A stretch of 64,000 nt of DNA from Paramacrobiotus metropolitanus (Eukaryota; Tardigrada; Eutardigrada; Parachela; Macrobiotidae): positions 1,116,001 through 1,180,000 of the forward strand of contig NW_026570249.1 of NCBI RefSeq assembly GCF_019649055.1, read 5' to 3'. The notes beneath the pieces were generated by a model, which was not told where the DNA came from, did no database searches, and was given only the letters and a program-made list of their open reading frames with translations. Positions within the stretch are counted from its first letter, which is position 1. Every line of letters starts with the position of its first letter. Below are positions 54,527 through 64,000 of this stretch, piece by piece. The position numbers and the translations under genes are program-made.

Positions 54527-55516
54527 ATGTTGTCGACCGTGAGACCGACGGACGTCTCTACGGTGGAACGTATACTGGAGCAAGCACGACAGCTCATAAC
54601 TGCCGACGCGCCGAAGGACGGAGTAGCTAACCGACCCGAAGCCCATGAAGTAGTTACAGCCGAAGTGAGACGAACAGAAGTCGACCTTGGACCAGTATCA
54701 CTCATTCCCGTTAAACCGACCGTACGGGAAGTGACCTTCGAAAAGGGCACACACAAGAAACCGAAGACGGTTAGAGCCTGGACACATGAAATCCGGGTCG
54801 GATCCACGCCCACAATGGCAATGTTGGATACCGGAGCGGAAACATCCCTCATTGAGAAACGATTTTGGGAGAGGAACGGATCGACGATGCAACCCCTCGG
54901 ACATTACACCAAAATACTCGGTGTAGGCGGACAAGTCGCCTTCATGGTCACTCATTGCTGTACCGCACCTGTGACATTGCAGGGCTTTACGAGTCACCAT
55001 ACTTTCCACGTCCTGCCGACCGAAGCGGACATTCCAGTGCTACTCGGATGCGATTACTTGCACTCGAAGTTCACCTTCATCTTAACACCGATCCCTAACC
55101 CGGAACCACCGGAAGGAACGACGGTAGTGCAGTCTATCCCGATACCAGAGGCATCGGGCACGGTACCAAATGAAGCGAGGATAAGTCGGATTGATCACCC
55201 TTCGGACTCTTCGCGAAACATTTGCCGTGACTGCCGGGACACCAACCGGACTCTGATCGAAGAACTCCAGCTGCACAACGCCATTGAAGCGTATGAAGGA
55301 CGGAAAAGCACCGGAAAACTACGACCGGCGAAGACTATATTAAAGTCTATCCCGATACCAGAGGCATCCGCTGAAGCGGATGCCCAGAACCTGGAACGAG
55401 TACGACAAAAGTACCGAACTTGGGTCTCGGGAGTTCGGCACTTTCTCGACCAACGGACGTCGGAGATGGTGGCCACTCTGCAACAGAACGGAGCGGTAAC
55501 TTCCGACCAGATATAG
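54527..55516 (+). pseudogene. pro: Aspartic protease region of the second gypsy element
   Basis: One open segment of 329 codons with AMLDTGAETSLIEKRFW (the canonical DTGA active site), GVGGQVAF and IPVLLGCDYLHSKF, the standard flap and second-motif order of retroviral-type proteases. It would dimerise and cleave Gag-Pol. Downstream of residue 190 the sequence is linker, with IPIPEASGTVPNE and IPIPEASAEADAQ as a duplicated phrase. The segment is intact but separated from gag and RT by frame changes. Confidence 0.75.
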
Positions 55517-56871
55517 GAAGCACAACAAAGTGTGAACCTGTAATCGCCCTAGCAAACGACATCGATGACGAAGCGTGGGAATGGGAAGATGAACGAATCC
55601 CAATCCATCGACAGTACATGGAGTACGGACTCCCCATACCACGCCCATTGGAGATGTGCTGCCAGGAACTTGGCAGTCAACTCTTCTCCTACCTGCAACG
55701 CACGCACCAGTATGAAGCGACCGGAACAACAGCGTTCTGGCAAAGGTACGGCGAGGATACCACCATAACACGGCGAATCCCCGACCCGTTACCACCAACT
55801 ACGGAACATTACCCGAAGAACGGTAAATTCTGGAGAAGCTTACCCAAACCGGACGAAAATGTCCTATTGGAGGAAACCGATAAACCTTGTCGGTGTATCA
55901 TCTGTCAAGACAATATTGACGGAGTGGTACGGGCCATAAAGGCCCACCACGACCTAACTTGGTCGGACGGCAGACCGTCGTCACCAGCACCTCCGCAACC
56001 GGACCGGAAGGTAGACCGTTTTCGAAAGACTCAACCGACAGTCATCCGATGGCTGAGCCACACAGACTCACAGCCAATCGACCTCGAGAATCAGGACGGA
56101 GCGAGTCGACCAACCCAACCGACGGATATGGCCGACCATTCCGAACCGACCACAGAAGTCGGATACGATAACATGCCGCAGGTCGACCTCGACGAAGGCG
56201 GATCGGCCATAGAATTCGAACACTGCGAGTCGGACGACTCGGATGTACAAAGCACGAGCGACTCGGCGGACACGGACTCCGATAACTGACCTTCGGAAGA
56301 ATCCGAAGAGGAAGATGACGACGAAAAATTCGATCCGTCAGTCCGACATTGCAGAACGGATAAACCTCGAAAAGACGACCCGGACGAATCGTCGTCGGAG
56401 GACGAAGAAGAAACCTTCGACGTAAGGCTAACAACTGCTTTACGGTCGATCGTCCATACGGAACTCATAGTCGACACACAGCCGACTGAGCAACCCGAAC
56501 CAGTTGACCCGGAAAAACAAGCCGAACAGGACCAACTGGCAGCCTTATTCGAATGGGCAGGAGGACAACCGGAGGAAATCGACCTCCGACCTTCAACAAT
56601 AGTCGTTCAGCAGTTGTCAACCGGACAACCGACCCCAGTCAACTTGACCGACCAACAGAAGTCGGAACGACCGAACCCACGGAAGGCTCGGATTGCGAAA
56701 ATCAACACGGTCGAAGAGTTAAACCTGGACAACAAATGCCCAGCAGTTTATCATCTCAAGCTGGACGGACGAGATTTCAAGCCACTGAACCGACAAGTGG
56801 TTTTCAACGGTGAACGAGTTTCACTCCCACCTTAATCGACGTGCGCTATCAAGGTACGGACGGCCAAACCA
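55420..56871 (+). pseudogene. Acidic linker between protease and RT, unrecognised
   Basis: A 289-codon frame (55420-56289) containing CRCIICQDNIDGVVRAIKAH and a serine/aspartate-rich end, then fragmentary frames with EESEEE-type acidic runs up to 56871. I do not recognise a domain. Composition suggests a disordered Pol linker that has lost its frame. Confidence 0.45.
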
Positions 56872-58751
56872 ATGAACCCGAGGAGGCGGATTCACTTCGT
56901 AACACTCCGAAGAAAAATCCGACCTATCCGACCGATCGAAGCGGAGATCGACATCCGACCTCAAATATACACGGCCTGGATAAACATCCAGAATACAACG
57001 CCTCATCCGAAGATACTGAAAAAAGGTGTACGACTTGGCCATTTGCAATATAGCGACATCTACGAACCGGACATCGACAACGAGCACGTCCTTTGGGAAC
57101 TCCCACTTGGAGTAGCGAAGACATGGCCGGCCAGATCGGAACCAAAGCCATCTCCCAAATTCGACATCTTCGAGACAACAGGAGTCAGAGCTCAACGGAA
57201 AGTCAGACTCCTAGCTCGAACGGTAACCGAAGTCGAGGTCGTCCTAGATGTCCCGGTATCCCCCTTACAGAACCTCATGTACTTGGGTGGATCCGACCCC
57301 AAACAAAGTGGGATCGACATGATGGACGGTGCAACAAAGCACGACGGAAAGATATTTACCGTCTTGGTGGCAAATCACACCAACCACCCGGTCATTCTAC
57401 GCAAGGGTGTACCGATGGGTCGAGTCGAACCGTTCAACATGATGACGGATGACCAGAAGATAGAAGAAGCTCGAGTTAACACAACGCACGTGGAAGGAGA
57501 AGACGCGGAATCCCAGGAGGAGCGACGGAGAATCATCGACTCCATGAACTTCGGTAAGAACTTAACCGACGAGCAGCTTGCCACACTGAAGGCAGTTGCA
57601 TGGGATTACCGGACCGTCTTTCCGACCTCTAAGAAACCTTACGGAGACGTCAAAGGGGTAACACATACCATCGACGTCCAAGGCGCACAGCCGATTAAGA
57701 TGAACCCCACCAGGACAAACTGGAAAGGACGGGAATTCATCCAGAAACACGTGCAGGAGATGCTCGACCAAGGAGTCATCGAACCGTCATCGGCTGCATG
57801 GAGTTTCCCCGTCGTCTTAGCCGCGAAACGGAACGGAGACGGCACGGTAGGAACTCGTTTCTGCATCAACTATATCAAGTTGAACTCGGTAACGAAGAAG
57901 AACAACTACCCACTACCGAACCCAGACGAACTATTGGACCGGTGCGCCGGAATGGAGTACTACGGAAATAGACTGTCAGTCTGGTTTCTGGCAAATTCCC
58001 ATGGAAGAAAGTTCCAAGAACTACACCACCTTCGTAACACCGGAGGGGATGTGGAGATTTAACCGTATGCCATTCGGAGTCTGCAAGGGACCAGCAACTT
58101 TCCAGATGCATATGGATAAGATAACGGCATCTGCCAGGAAGAAAGGTGTGTTCGCCTACATTGACGACGTCATCTTCTTCGGCAAAACCTTCGACGACTT
58201 TGTCGAGGCTTTTCGAGCGACTCTCGAATGCCTCAAAGATGCCGGATTCACGGTTAAACCCTCCAAATGTGAGGTCGGAACGGACAGACTGCTGTTCCTT
58301 GGACACGTCCTCAGCAAGAACGGAGTCCAGACCGATGATGAAAAAGTGGCCTGTATAGCAGAATAAAGCTGCCCGAGAACGGAACGCCAACTCAGGTCGT
58401 TCCTCGGACTGGCCAACTACTATCGGAAATTCATCCGAGGATACGTTCAGAAGACATCACAAATGTACGAGCTCCTACGCAAGGACAAAAACACCAAGCT
58501 CGATTGGACGGACGCCCACGCGGCCGAGTTCAACGACATTAAGAACGCGCGAACAGAAGCACCTGTACTGGCGAAGTTCGACCCGACTAAGGAGACCGTC
58601 ATTGAATGTGACGCAAGCGGAGCCGGACTTGGCGCGGTGATCTCACAGGACGGACACCCAATCGCCTACGCCAGCAGAGTACTGCGTTAACCGGAACTCA
58701 ACCACGGAGTTACCGAATGGGAATGTTTAGCCGTGGTACTTCCCGACACTT
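56872..58751 (+). pseudogene. pol: Reverse transcriptase and first half of RNase H, second gypsy element
   Basis: Open 56872-58062, then shifted to another frame from about 58000. A β-rich pre-RT domain ends VLVANHTNHPVILRKGVPMG. RT begins near 57640 (THTIDVQGAQPIKMNPTRTN) and contains GTRFCINYIKLNSVT and, after a frameshift around 57965, MPFGVCKGPATFQ, the catalytic YIDD (FAYIDDVIFF) and FLGHVLSKNGVQTDD. A stop at 58364 is followed in the same frame by RSFLGLANYYRKFIRG, then RNase H ECDASGAGLGAVISQDG, a TAA at 58688, and EWECLAVV, where the LINE-like insert cuts in. Catalytic residues are present but the frame is broken at least four times. Confidence 0.85.
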
Positions 58752-59969
58752 TCAGTTGACGAACATCGGGGTACTATTCTGAATATTTTGGAAACATGAC
58801 TGATTGTGATTTTTCTTTTGACTTTTCTGGCTCTAAAGTTAATTGGGAAAAATTTATACCCGAATTTAAGAAATTTGTTAACCATGTAAAGTGCTTGGAA
58901 TCAAAGATCGAAGAACTGACTGTCGAAAATGTGGCCATCAAGAACCAGCTGAAAGTTGCTCCGTTAACAACCTTGCCAAGTCCGGTAGAGGAACTTCCTA
59001 AGGACAACCTTTTGTCGCCTACTGATATCGCCGAATTGAATATTGGAGTAGAAAAACTGTGTGATCGAGTTTTTGCGATAGAATGTGGACTCGCCACTGG
59101 TGGTGAGACCCCTGCCCGGGGATATTACTGTGATGATGAGATGGATCCTGTTGTTGCGCGTGTTGTTGATGAAAACTTTGGATATGCTCCGGGAGACTGG
59201 GATCTTCTGCAAGAGAAAAGGAATACTATGGATAAAAATGGCACACTGTGGAAACCTCGAAAGGTTGAAGTGTCGCGGCATGGTGCAACGAAATGTCCTG
59301 AGTTTATCCCAGCGGACAATGGAACCCGATCGAACCCTCCGCCTGCACCACATCCAGCTACCCACGCTTCATATGCGCATGTCGTTGCTGCTAAGCGGCT
59401 GCCAAAGTCAGTTCGTGGAAGTTAGACCTTCAACGGTACTGACATGGAACCTCGCAACGAACTGAGTAAGACCCTGCAATGTAAGCGAAAGCCTCACGCC
59501 GACTTTTGTGTCAGAGGCATTCCTCGCCTTGAAAATTCAAAATTCGCCAGTGCGAAGGAATACAACGACTTCATCGCCAGTCAGCTAAACAGCGAAGGGA
59601 TTGCTACCAGATTTGTAAGTGTGTTTCTTCCCCCTCGCGGAGATAAACGTACGGCAACGTTTGCTCGGATTGGAATATTTAAAGATGACGCGGAAAAAAT
59701 CCTACGACCTGAAATTTGGCCCTCCAATGTTTTTGTTAGAGAATGGGTCTATTGACCCGTATGACGACGAAGTGCGATCTCTTTGTTTTCTTATTTAAAT
59801 GCTGTAAATGAGTATCATTATTACTGGTTAAGTTATTGCGACATCTCAAAGAACTGTTAAAAGTGGCTGCCCATTATTGTGGCAGCTGAGCTTCTGCGTT
59901 TGTCTACAACCTCGTGCAGGTTTCTCCTGATTGTTGTAGACGTTAAGCTGATTAAACAAGATAAACAAG
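58752..59969 (+). mobile_element. LINE-type insertion carrying only ORF1-like sequence, inside RNase H
   Basis: The gypsy RNase H reads EWECLAVV up to about 58740 and resumes at FIDHGPFTVRTDHRAL from 59973. ACTT at 58748-58751 and 59970-59973 is a possible short target duplication. The 1.2-kb insert differs in codon and base usage from the host element and ends in short A-rich repeats (ATTAAACAAGATAAACAAG), a non-LTR-like 3' end. It contains coding sequence related to LINE ORF1 but no reverse transcriptase, so it is either an internally deleted LINE or a non-autonomous half-LINE of the HAL1 type. Confidence 0.65.
58796..59755 (+). CDS. LINE ORF1-like RNA-binding protein, with one in-frame stop
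   Basis: ATG 58796 runs 209 codons to TAG 59423-59425. The same frame resumes and is open to 59755, with ATG 59444 available. Part one has a short coiled coil (CLESKIEELTVENVAIKNQL) and ends HASYAHVVAAKRLPKS, the SYAxVV phrase common before the RNA-binding part of LINE ORF1. Part two reads CVRGIPRLENSKFASAKEYN, then ATFARIGIFKDDAEKIL and WPSNVFVREW, which resembles the RRM/C-terminal part of such proteins (…WP.GV.VR…). Known role: a nucleic-acid chaperone that coats LINE RNA. One nonsense change separates the halves, unless two proteins are made. Confidence 0.55.
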
Positions 59970-60580
59970 ACTTCATCGACCATGGACCATTCACCGTGAG
60001 AACGGATCACCGAGCACTGCAGAATCTGCTCCGATGCGAGTCGAACCGACCCGGCATCAACCCTCGACTAACATGATGGGCACTGGCTTTACAAGGAAGG
60101 GACATAACCATCCAGTATAAGCCAGGAGTATTTTGGGACAATGCAGATGCCCTGTCGAGATGGCCACTGGAACGTAGTGACGACAAAGATCCACACGAAG
60201 AACTGGGTCAAGTCCCCCACTTCGAGGACTTCAAGGATGAAATCAAGACTTGCACCATTAGGACCATCAGACGTCTGAAGGACAACGCATGTAAGAAGAA
60301 ACGGAAAGACGAGGAGGAACCACTGGAAATTCCACTTCCACCGCCTCTTTCAGGATTTAATGTCATAACTGACTGGCATGACTTAAGTACCACAGAGGTA
60401 CATGTCATTAACATCCCAGCACCGGAGACACCGGAGCCAATCATTCGAACCGTCAACGCGACGGAGGAACCGGATGAGATGGAAGTTGAAGAGAAGCTCC
60501 CTCCACCGGCCCACCCGAACGAAGAACTTCGAAAGCGCAGCTGCGAGACCCGCAACTACGTAAAATTATTGATGATCTAG
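59970..60580 (+). pseudogene. pol: Second half of RNase H and Pol linker
   Basis: FIDHGPFTVRTDHRALQNLL, then PGINPRLT, a TGA at 60074 and WALALQGRDITIQYKPG, with DNADALSRWPL closing the RNase H domain as in other gypsy elements. An acidic/proline-rich linker (to about 60580) leads to integrase. The TGA is consistent with CGA to TGA, since LTRW is conserved at this place. Confidence 0.75.
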
Positions 60581-60630
60581 AGAAACCCGAGAAACTCGAC
60601 CATAAGTCGAAGCATCTGGAACACTACCAG

Positions 60631-62519
60631 ATGGCTCAGGGAGTTCTGTATCGACTGAAGACGATCAACACAAAGTTGGAACGTTGCTTCGTCGTACCGC
60701 TCTTCATGCGCAACCAGATCATTCGATCACTCCACGACGGAAAAACCGGAAACCACTTCGGACGGGAGAAGACGATCGAAGCAGCGAAGTTACGATACTT
60801 CTGCAAAAGCATGACTACAGACATCATCGAGTACATCGAGAAGTGCCGGCAGTGCATCATGTCGAACAAAATCCGACGTCCACCACCGGGTAAACTCCAA
60901 AAGACAGAGATTGGTGAAGCTTGGTATCGCATTTACACGGACTTTAAAGGTCCTCTTCCTCGGACGGAGACGAAGGGATACCAATACATCGCAGTGGTAA
61001 CCGACCAGCTGACGAAGTTCACCATCGCCCGGGCAACGAAGACCAACACAGCGAGGGACTTCGAAAAATTCTTTGTGGAAGACGTACTACTGAAGTACGG
61101 AATGCCGACCTACATTCACTTGGACAGAGGAACTCACTTTACGGCGAAAACGTTCGCCAAGGTCGCACGGATCTTCGGCATCCAACATACGCTTGGAACC
61201 GCCTATCATCCGGAAGGACAAGGACAAGTCGAACGGCAAATGCAGACGATATGGGACGGAATACGTAAGTTCTGTGACGTAAAGGACAGACACCGTTGGC
61301 ACAGAGCCTTACCCTACGTCGTCTGTGGAATGAACAGAGCAGTCCATGCCTCGACGAAGTTCTCACCGTTCTACATGCTGTATGGGCGAGAAATGTCCAT
61401 GCCACAGGACATAGTGGCCGGAACAAACACACCGGAAACCTTTACGGATAAGGAACATTACATCCGACGGATAAAGCAACGACTTCAGCGGTCGCGCGAA
61501 ATCGCACGCATCAACATTGATGACGCAATCGAGGGAAACGCCGAATATTACAACAAGAAGAAGTCGTTTCGACCTTCAAACCGAGGGATAAGGTAACGGT
61601 GGAATTTCCAACGAAGGACCCAGCTAGAATGGAACGCTACGACGGAGTTTGGACGGTCATCAATTATGTTGGCCCAAACAACTTACTCCTTCGATGCGAA
61701 GACGGACGTGAAGATACGGTAGCCGTCGATCGAGTAAAACATTACCGAGCCGTGACAAGTCGGCCAGTAACTCGATCATCCGGTCCAGTAGCCGACCTCA
61801 CAAAGGGGAAGGCAACTGAAAAACTAAAGAAGACACCGGACGAAACCGTCGAAAAACTTTCGGATCCAACCAACCAGACGGATAAAACCGAACCGACGGT
61901 AAAGAAGAAACGGGGTCGACCTCGGAAGAAACCACCGAACGACTTCGAAACACCGGCACTGCAAGAACTGCAGAAGCAAGATGTCATAGCTGCCGAACCG
62001 GAACCAACAGTGAAAAAATCGGCAGAGAAGATAGTCCAACCGACCACGGAGAAACCGAAGGGATCGGGGGATAAAACGGAAATACCGAACCAACCTACGG
62101 AAGAACCGAAGTCGGCAACCAAGCCAGCTCGGAAGAAGAGGACGGTTAAGACAACCGACCCGTCGGCACCGACCATAAAGGCCGTTGTAGCCGACTCGGC
62201 AGTCGAACCGACGAAGTCGAAGAGAAAGTATACGAAACGGAAGGTCGACCAGTCCAATATACCGGCACCGGCCACGGAAGTCGTAGTAGCCGATCAGGCG
62301 GTCGAACCGACCAAGCCTAAACGGAAATATGGGACGGCAAAGAAGCCGAAGCTGACAGCACAACAAATGCTGGAGGAAACTGAAGTCGCCGAAGACGAAG
62401 CCCATAAGAAAATCCTCGACAGAATTTCGGAAGGACGGGCAGACTCGGAAAAACCAGTCAAAATAGCAAAACCAAAGACACCCAAAACAGCAGTCACAAC
62501 AGAGTTGACTCAGTCATAG
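60631..62519 (+). pseudogene. int: Integrase with AT-hook-containing tail, second gypsy element
   Basis: The first segment (60631-61596) has the zinc-binding HHCC (H in LHDGKTGNHFGREKT, CRQCIMSNK), then the DDE triad: D in YTDFKGPLP, D in LDRGTHF, E in YHPEGQGQVERQM. All catalytic residues are kept. At about 61570 a single-base shift moves the GDKVTVEFP C-terminal fold and tail into the next frame, open to 62519. The tail is lysine/proline-rich with KKKRGRPRKKPP, an AT-hook that binds the DNA minor groove, and repeated AVEPTK(S/P)KRKY(T/G) phrases. A DNA-binding tail in place of a chromodomain may guide integration; this is inference. Confidence 0.82.
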
Positions 62520-62701
62520 GGCCATAGGTTTAAAACTTAAAATTTTCTAAGAACTTAACTTAGGTAGCTTAACAGTAGCTAGGTATGGACCTTTGGTGTC
62601 GAAATGGAACCTCTTCAGTTGACCGGGACATCTTCAGTTGAATGTACGGGAGTTGGTAGAATTCTAACGCGCCGTATTTCCTTTCCTTAACAGCAGACAA
62701 C
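62520..62701 (+). other. Spacer with possible splice acceptor before the last ORF
   Basis: About 180 bp between the integrase tail and ATG 62702. It ends TTTCCTTTCCTTAACAG followed by CAGACAACATG: a strong pyrimidine-AG acceptor just upstream of the ATG, suggesting the last ORF is expressed from a spliced RNA. Confidence 0.45.
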
Positions 62702-64000
62702 ATGTCGGGCCGACATCGACACGACCCACCTTCCAGCGGATCTAACAGTGGACGTAGTGGTAGCGGATCGAACCGATCGAACCGATCGCACCCTTATCCT
62801 TCTCATCGCTCGACTTTGCGAACGGATAACTCGCGGTCGGCCACGCAGACGCCATTACCGCAGGTAGACAATCCGAATGCTAACGTAACAGCTAACGTTT
62901 TAGCAGGTCTTACGGTCGGGCCACTCCAACAACGGACAGTATCGCCTTATCCCGCAACAGAACTTGCCACCGAACACAGCGGTCGACGACACCGGCTGCC
63001 TATGGAACCTTGGCACAGCGAGTCAGACGACTCCGGTAACGGCAGCAGACCCACATGGCCAAATGCCACCTTATCGCTGGCCGGTGCCGACCACAATAGT
63101 TGGACCGATCAGCCCAGCATCAACAATGATGACTGGACCAGTCTACCCAGTACCAACAACGGTACCAGGGTTACGAATGTACCTGTTTAAATTTACCCGG
63201 CACCAACACTGGCGCCAGGGATGGTCAACGTAACCGGACCGATCTACACGACGCCCACAATGGCGCTGAGTAGCATGTCGTACAGCGGACCGCCGATGCG
63301 ATTTGTACCGATACCACCAACACCGGGAATGGTATCTCCGACCAGACTGGCGACAATCAGCATGGGCGGTCCGAACAACACTGTTTCGCCACCGAGGGCC
63401 GTGCTGATGACACCAGTCGGACCTCTTTCTCCCCCGATTTCACCAAACCAGCTAGGACACCCGGGACAACAGAGTCTTTGGGCGAATCCGAATGCAACGA
63501 CTTACTTGCTGGATCGACTGAACCAACATAGGATTCAGGTTGGAGGACAGAACCCACAAGGACCTGTTCCGACGACGACTACACAAGTCGTAACGTTGAT
63601 GCCTCCATCGGGAACCGGCAACGAAACATCGGACGAAGGACTGCGCTATCAAATGCAAATGGCTCATTTCCAGATCGCAGTGCTAACACAGGCATTGTCG
63701 CAAACTTCCCAGACGAACCCGAACCTGACCCAATACCGGGAAATGTTACGGACCCCGATCGCAAATCATCAGGTCAATATTAACGACAATAACCGACAGT
63801 TGCATGCCAGACAACAGGCAGCAGCTGCCGAACGGGAAGCAGAAAGACTTCGCATCTTGCAAAAGGCAGTTGCCCAACAAGTGGCCCAGAGACTGGAGGA
63901 AGACACGTCGGCTACGACTACACAAGTCACTACGCCGACCTCCCAGTCCACCCCATCGACTTCGGCAGCCCAACAGACGACTAGCCGAACACCGTCCCTG
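62702..64000 (+). pseudogene. Post-pol ORF, proline-rich and coiled-coil, unknown; continues past the window
   Basis: ATG 62702 opens MSGRHRHDPPSSGSNSGRSG. The frame stops at TAA 63188-63190 but is then open in the same frame to the window end. In the middle (about 62960-63180) another frame carries more coherent repeats (YRWPVPTTIVGPISPASTMM, GPVYPVPTTVPG) that continue as IYPAPTLAPGMVNVTGPIYT in the first frame after 63190, so two indels are likely. The visible end has a short coiled coil (AEREAERLRILQKAVAQQVA). No signal peptide or membrane segment, so not an envelope. I do not recognise it. It occupies the same place after pol as ORF3 of the young element but shows no obvious similarity. 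Confidence 0.5.

Larger units (their letters stand above)
47546..64000 (+). mobile_element. Large, decayed Ty3/gypsy-type retroelement (3' end beyond window)
   Basis: In order on the plus strand: a putative 5' LTR end at 47766, primer site, 1.3-kb leader, coiled-coil Gag with CCHC knuckle, aspartic protease, acidic spacer, reverse transcriptase, RNase H, integrase, AT-hook tail and a downstream proline-rich/coiled-coil ORF running off the window. Reading frame changes or stops occur repeatedly (for example 51847, 52378, 52405, 58364, 58688, 60074, 63188), so this copy is defective. A LINE-like insert occupies 58752-59969. The left boundary is approximate because the 3' LTR is not in the window. 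Base composition (dense CCGAC/GTCGG) differs sharply from the host DNA and from the young gypsy element. Confidence 0.85.

Noticed and set aside
49444-56477. Numerous long minus-strand frames over the second element
   Set aside because: Products of its biased CCGAC/GTCGG composition; no domains.
1-64000. CRISPR array, bacterial operon or phage content
   Set aside because: No spaced direct-repeat array or ribosome-binding-site operons; genes have spliceosomal introns.

Overview
This is a window of animal nuclear DNA. Coding sequence is split by short GT-AG introns, one U6 spliceosomal RNA copy is present, and the genes I recognise are metazoan: a class I myosin, an SSDP/SSBP transcriptional cofactor, a rhodopsin-like GPCR and CD20/MS4A-like tetraspan proteins. 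Compact introns, the divergent GPCR and orphan secreted proteins fit an ecdysozoan. A tardigrade is my best guess, but the sequence alone does not prove it.

Layout. 1-888: a 5'-truncated DIRS/Ngaro-type retroelement (zinc-finger gag end plus start of reverse transcriptase, minus strand) abuts the 3' end of a full-length U6 snRNA. 1.5-14.3 kb: an unrecognised multi-exon minus-strand gene, probably broken. It is interrupted by a palindromic MITE (1596-1774) and by a complete Ty3/gypsy LTR retrotransposon (4153-13054; LTRs of 244 bp that look identical; AATG target duplication). That element carries gag, a textbook -1 frameshift signal, pol and a third ORF of unknown function. 14.3-18.1 kb: no gene seen; one possible terminal-inverted-repeat element. 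18.1-24.3 kb: three plus-strand CD20-like genes, the first an internally duplicated eight-helix version. 24.6-25.8 kb: a two-exon GPCR (minus). 28.1-37.3 kb: a complete 15-exon class I myosin (minus, 1008 codons, Myo1D-like). 38.5-39.0 kb: a doubtful small secreted protein. 39.3-43.0 kb: a complete 13-exon SSDP homologue (minus, 440 codons). 45.2-47.5 kb: one decayed and one partial copy of a secreted cysteine-rich gene.

47.6 kb to the window end is a second, old gypsy-type element with an initiator-Met-type primer site, a coiled-coil gag, protease, RT, RNase H, integrase, an AT-hook tail and a downstream proline-rich/coiled-coil ORF. It is broken by frameshifts and nonsense codons, and a 1.2-kb LINE-type element carrying only ORF1-like sequence sits inside its RNase H region. 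Its sequence is strikingly rich in CCGAC/GTCGG.

The host genes are unrelated cellular genes. The clearest biology is in the mobile elements: one apparently very young element with intact ribosomal frameshifting, beside relics in several stages of decay that have damaged neighbouring genes. Splice models were checked by requiring exon phases to join and lengths to sum to whole codons; no transcript or database search was available.
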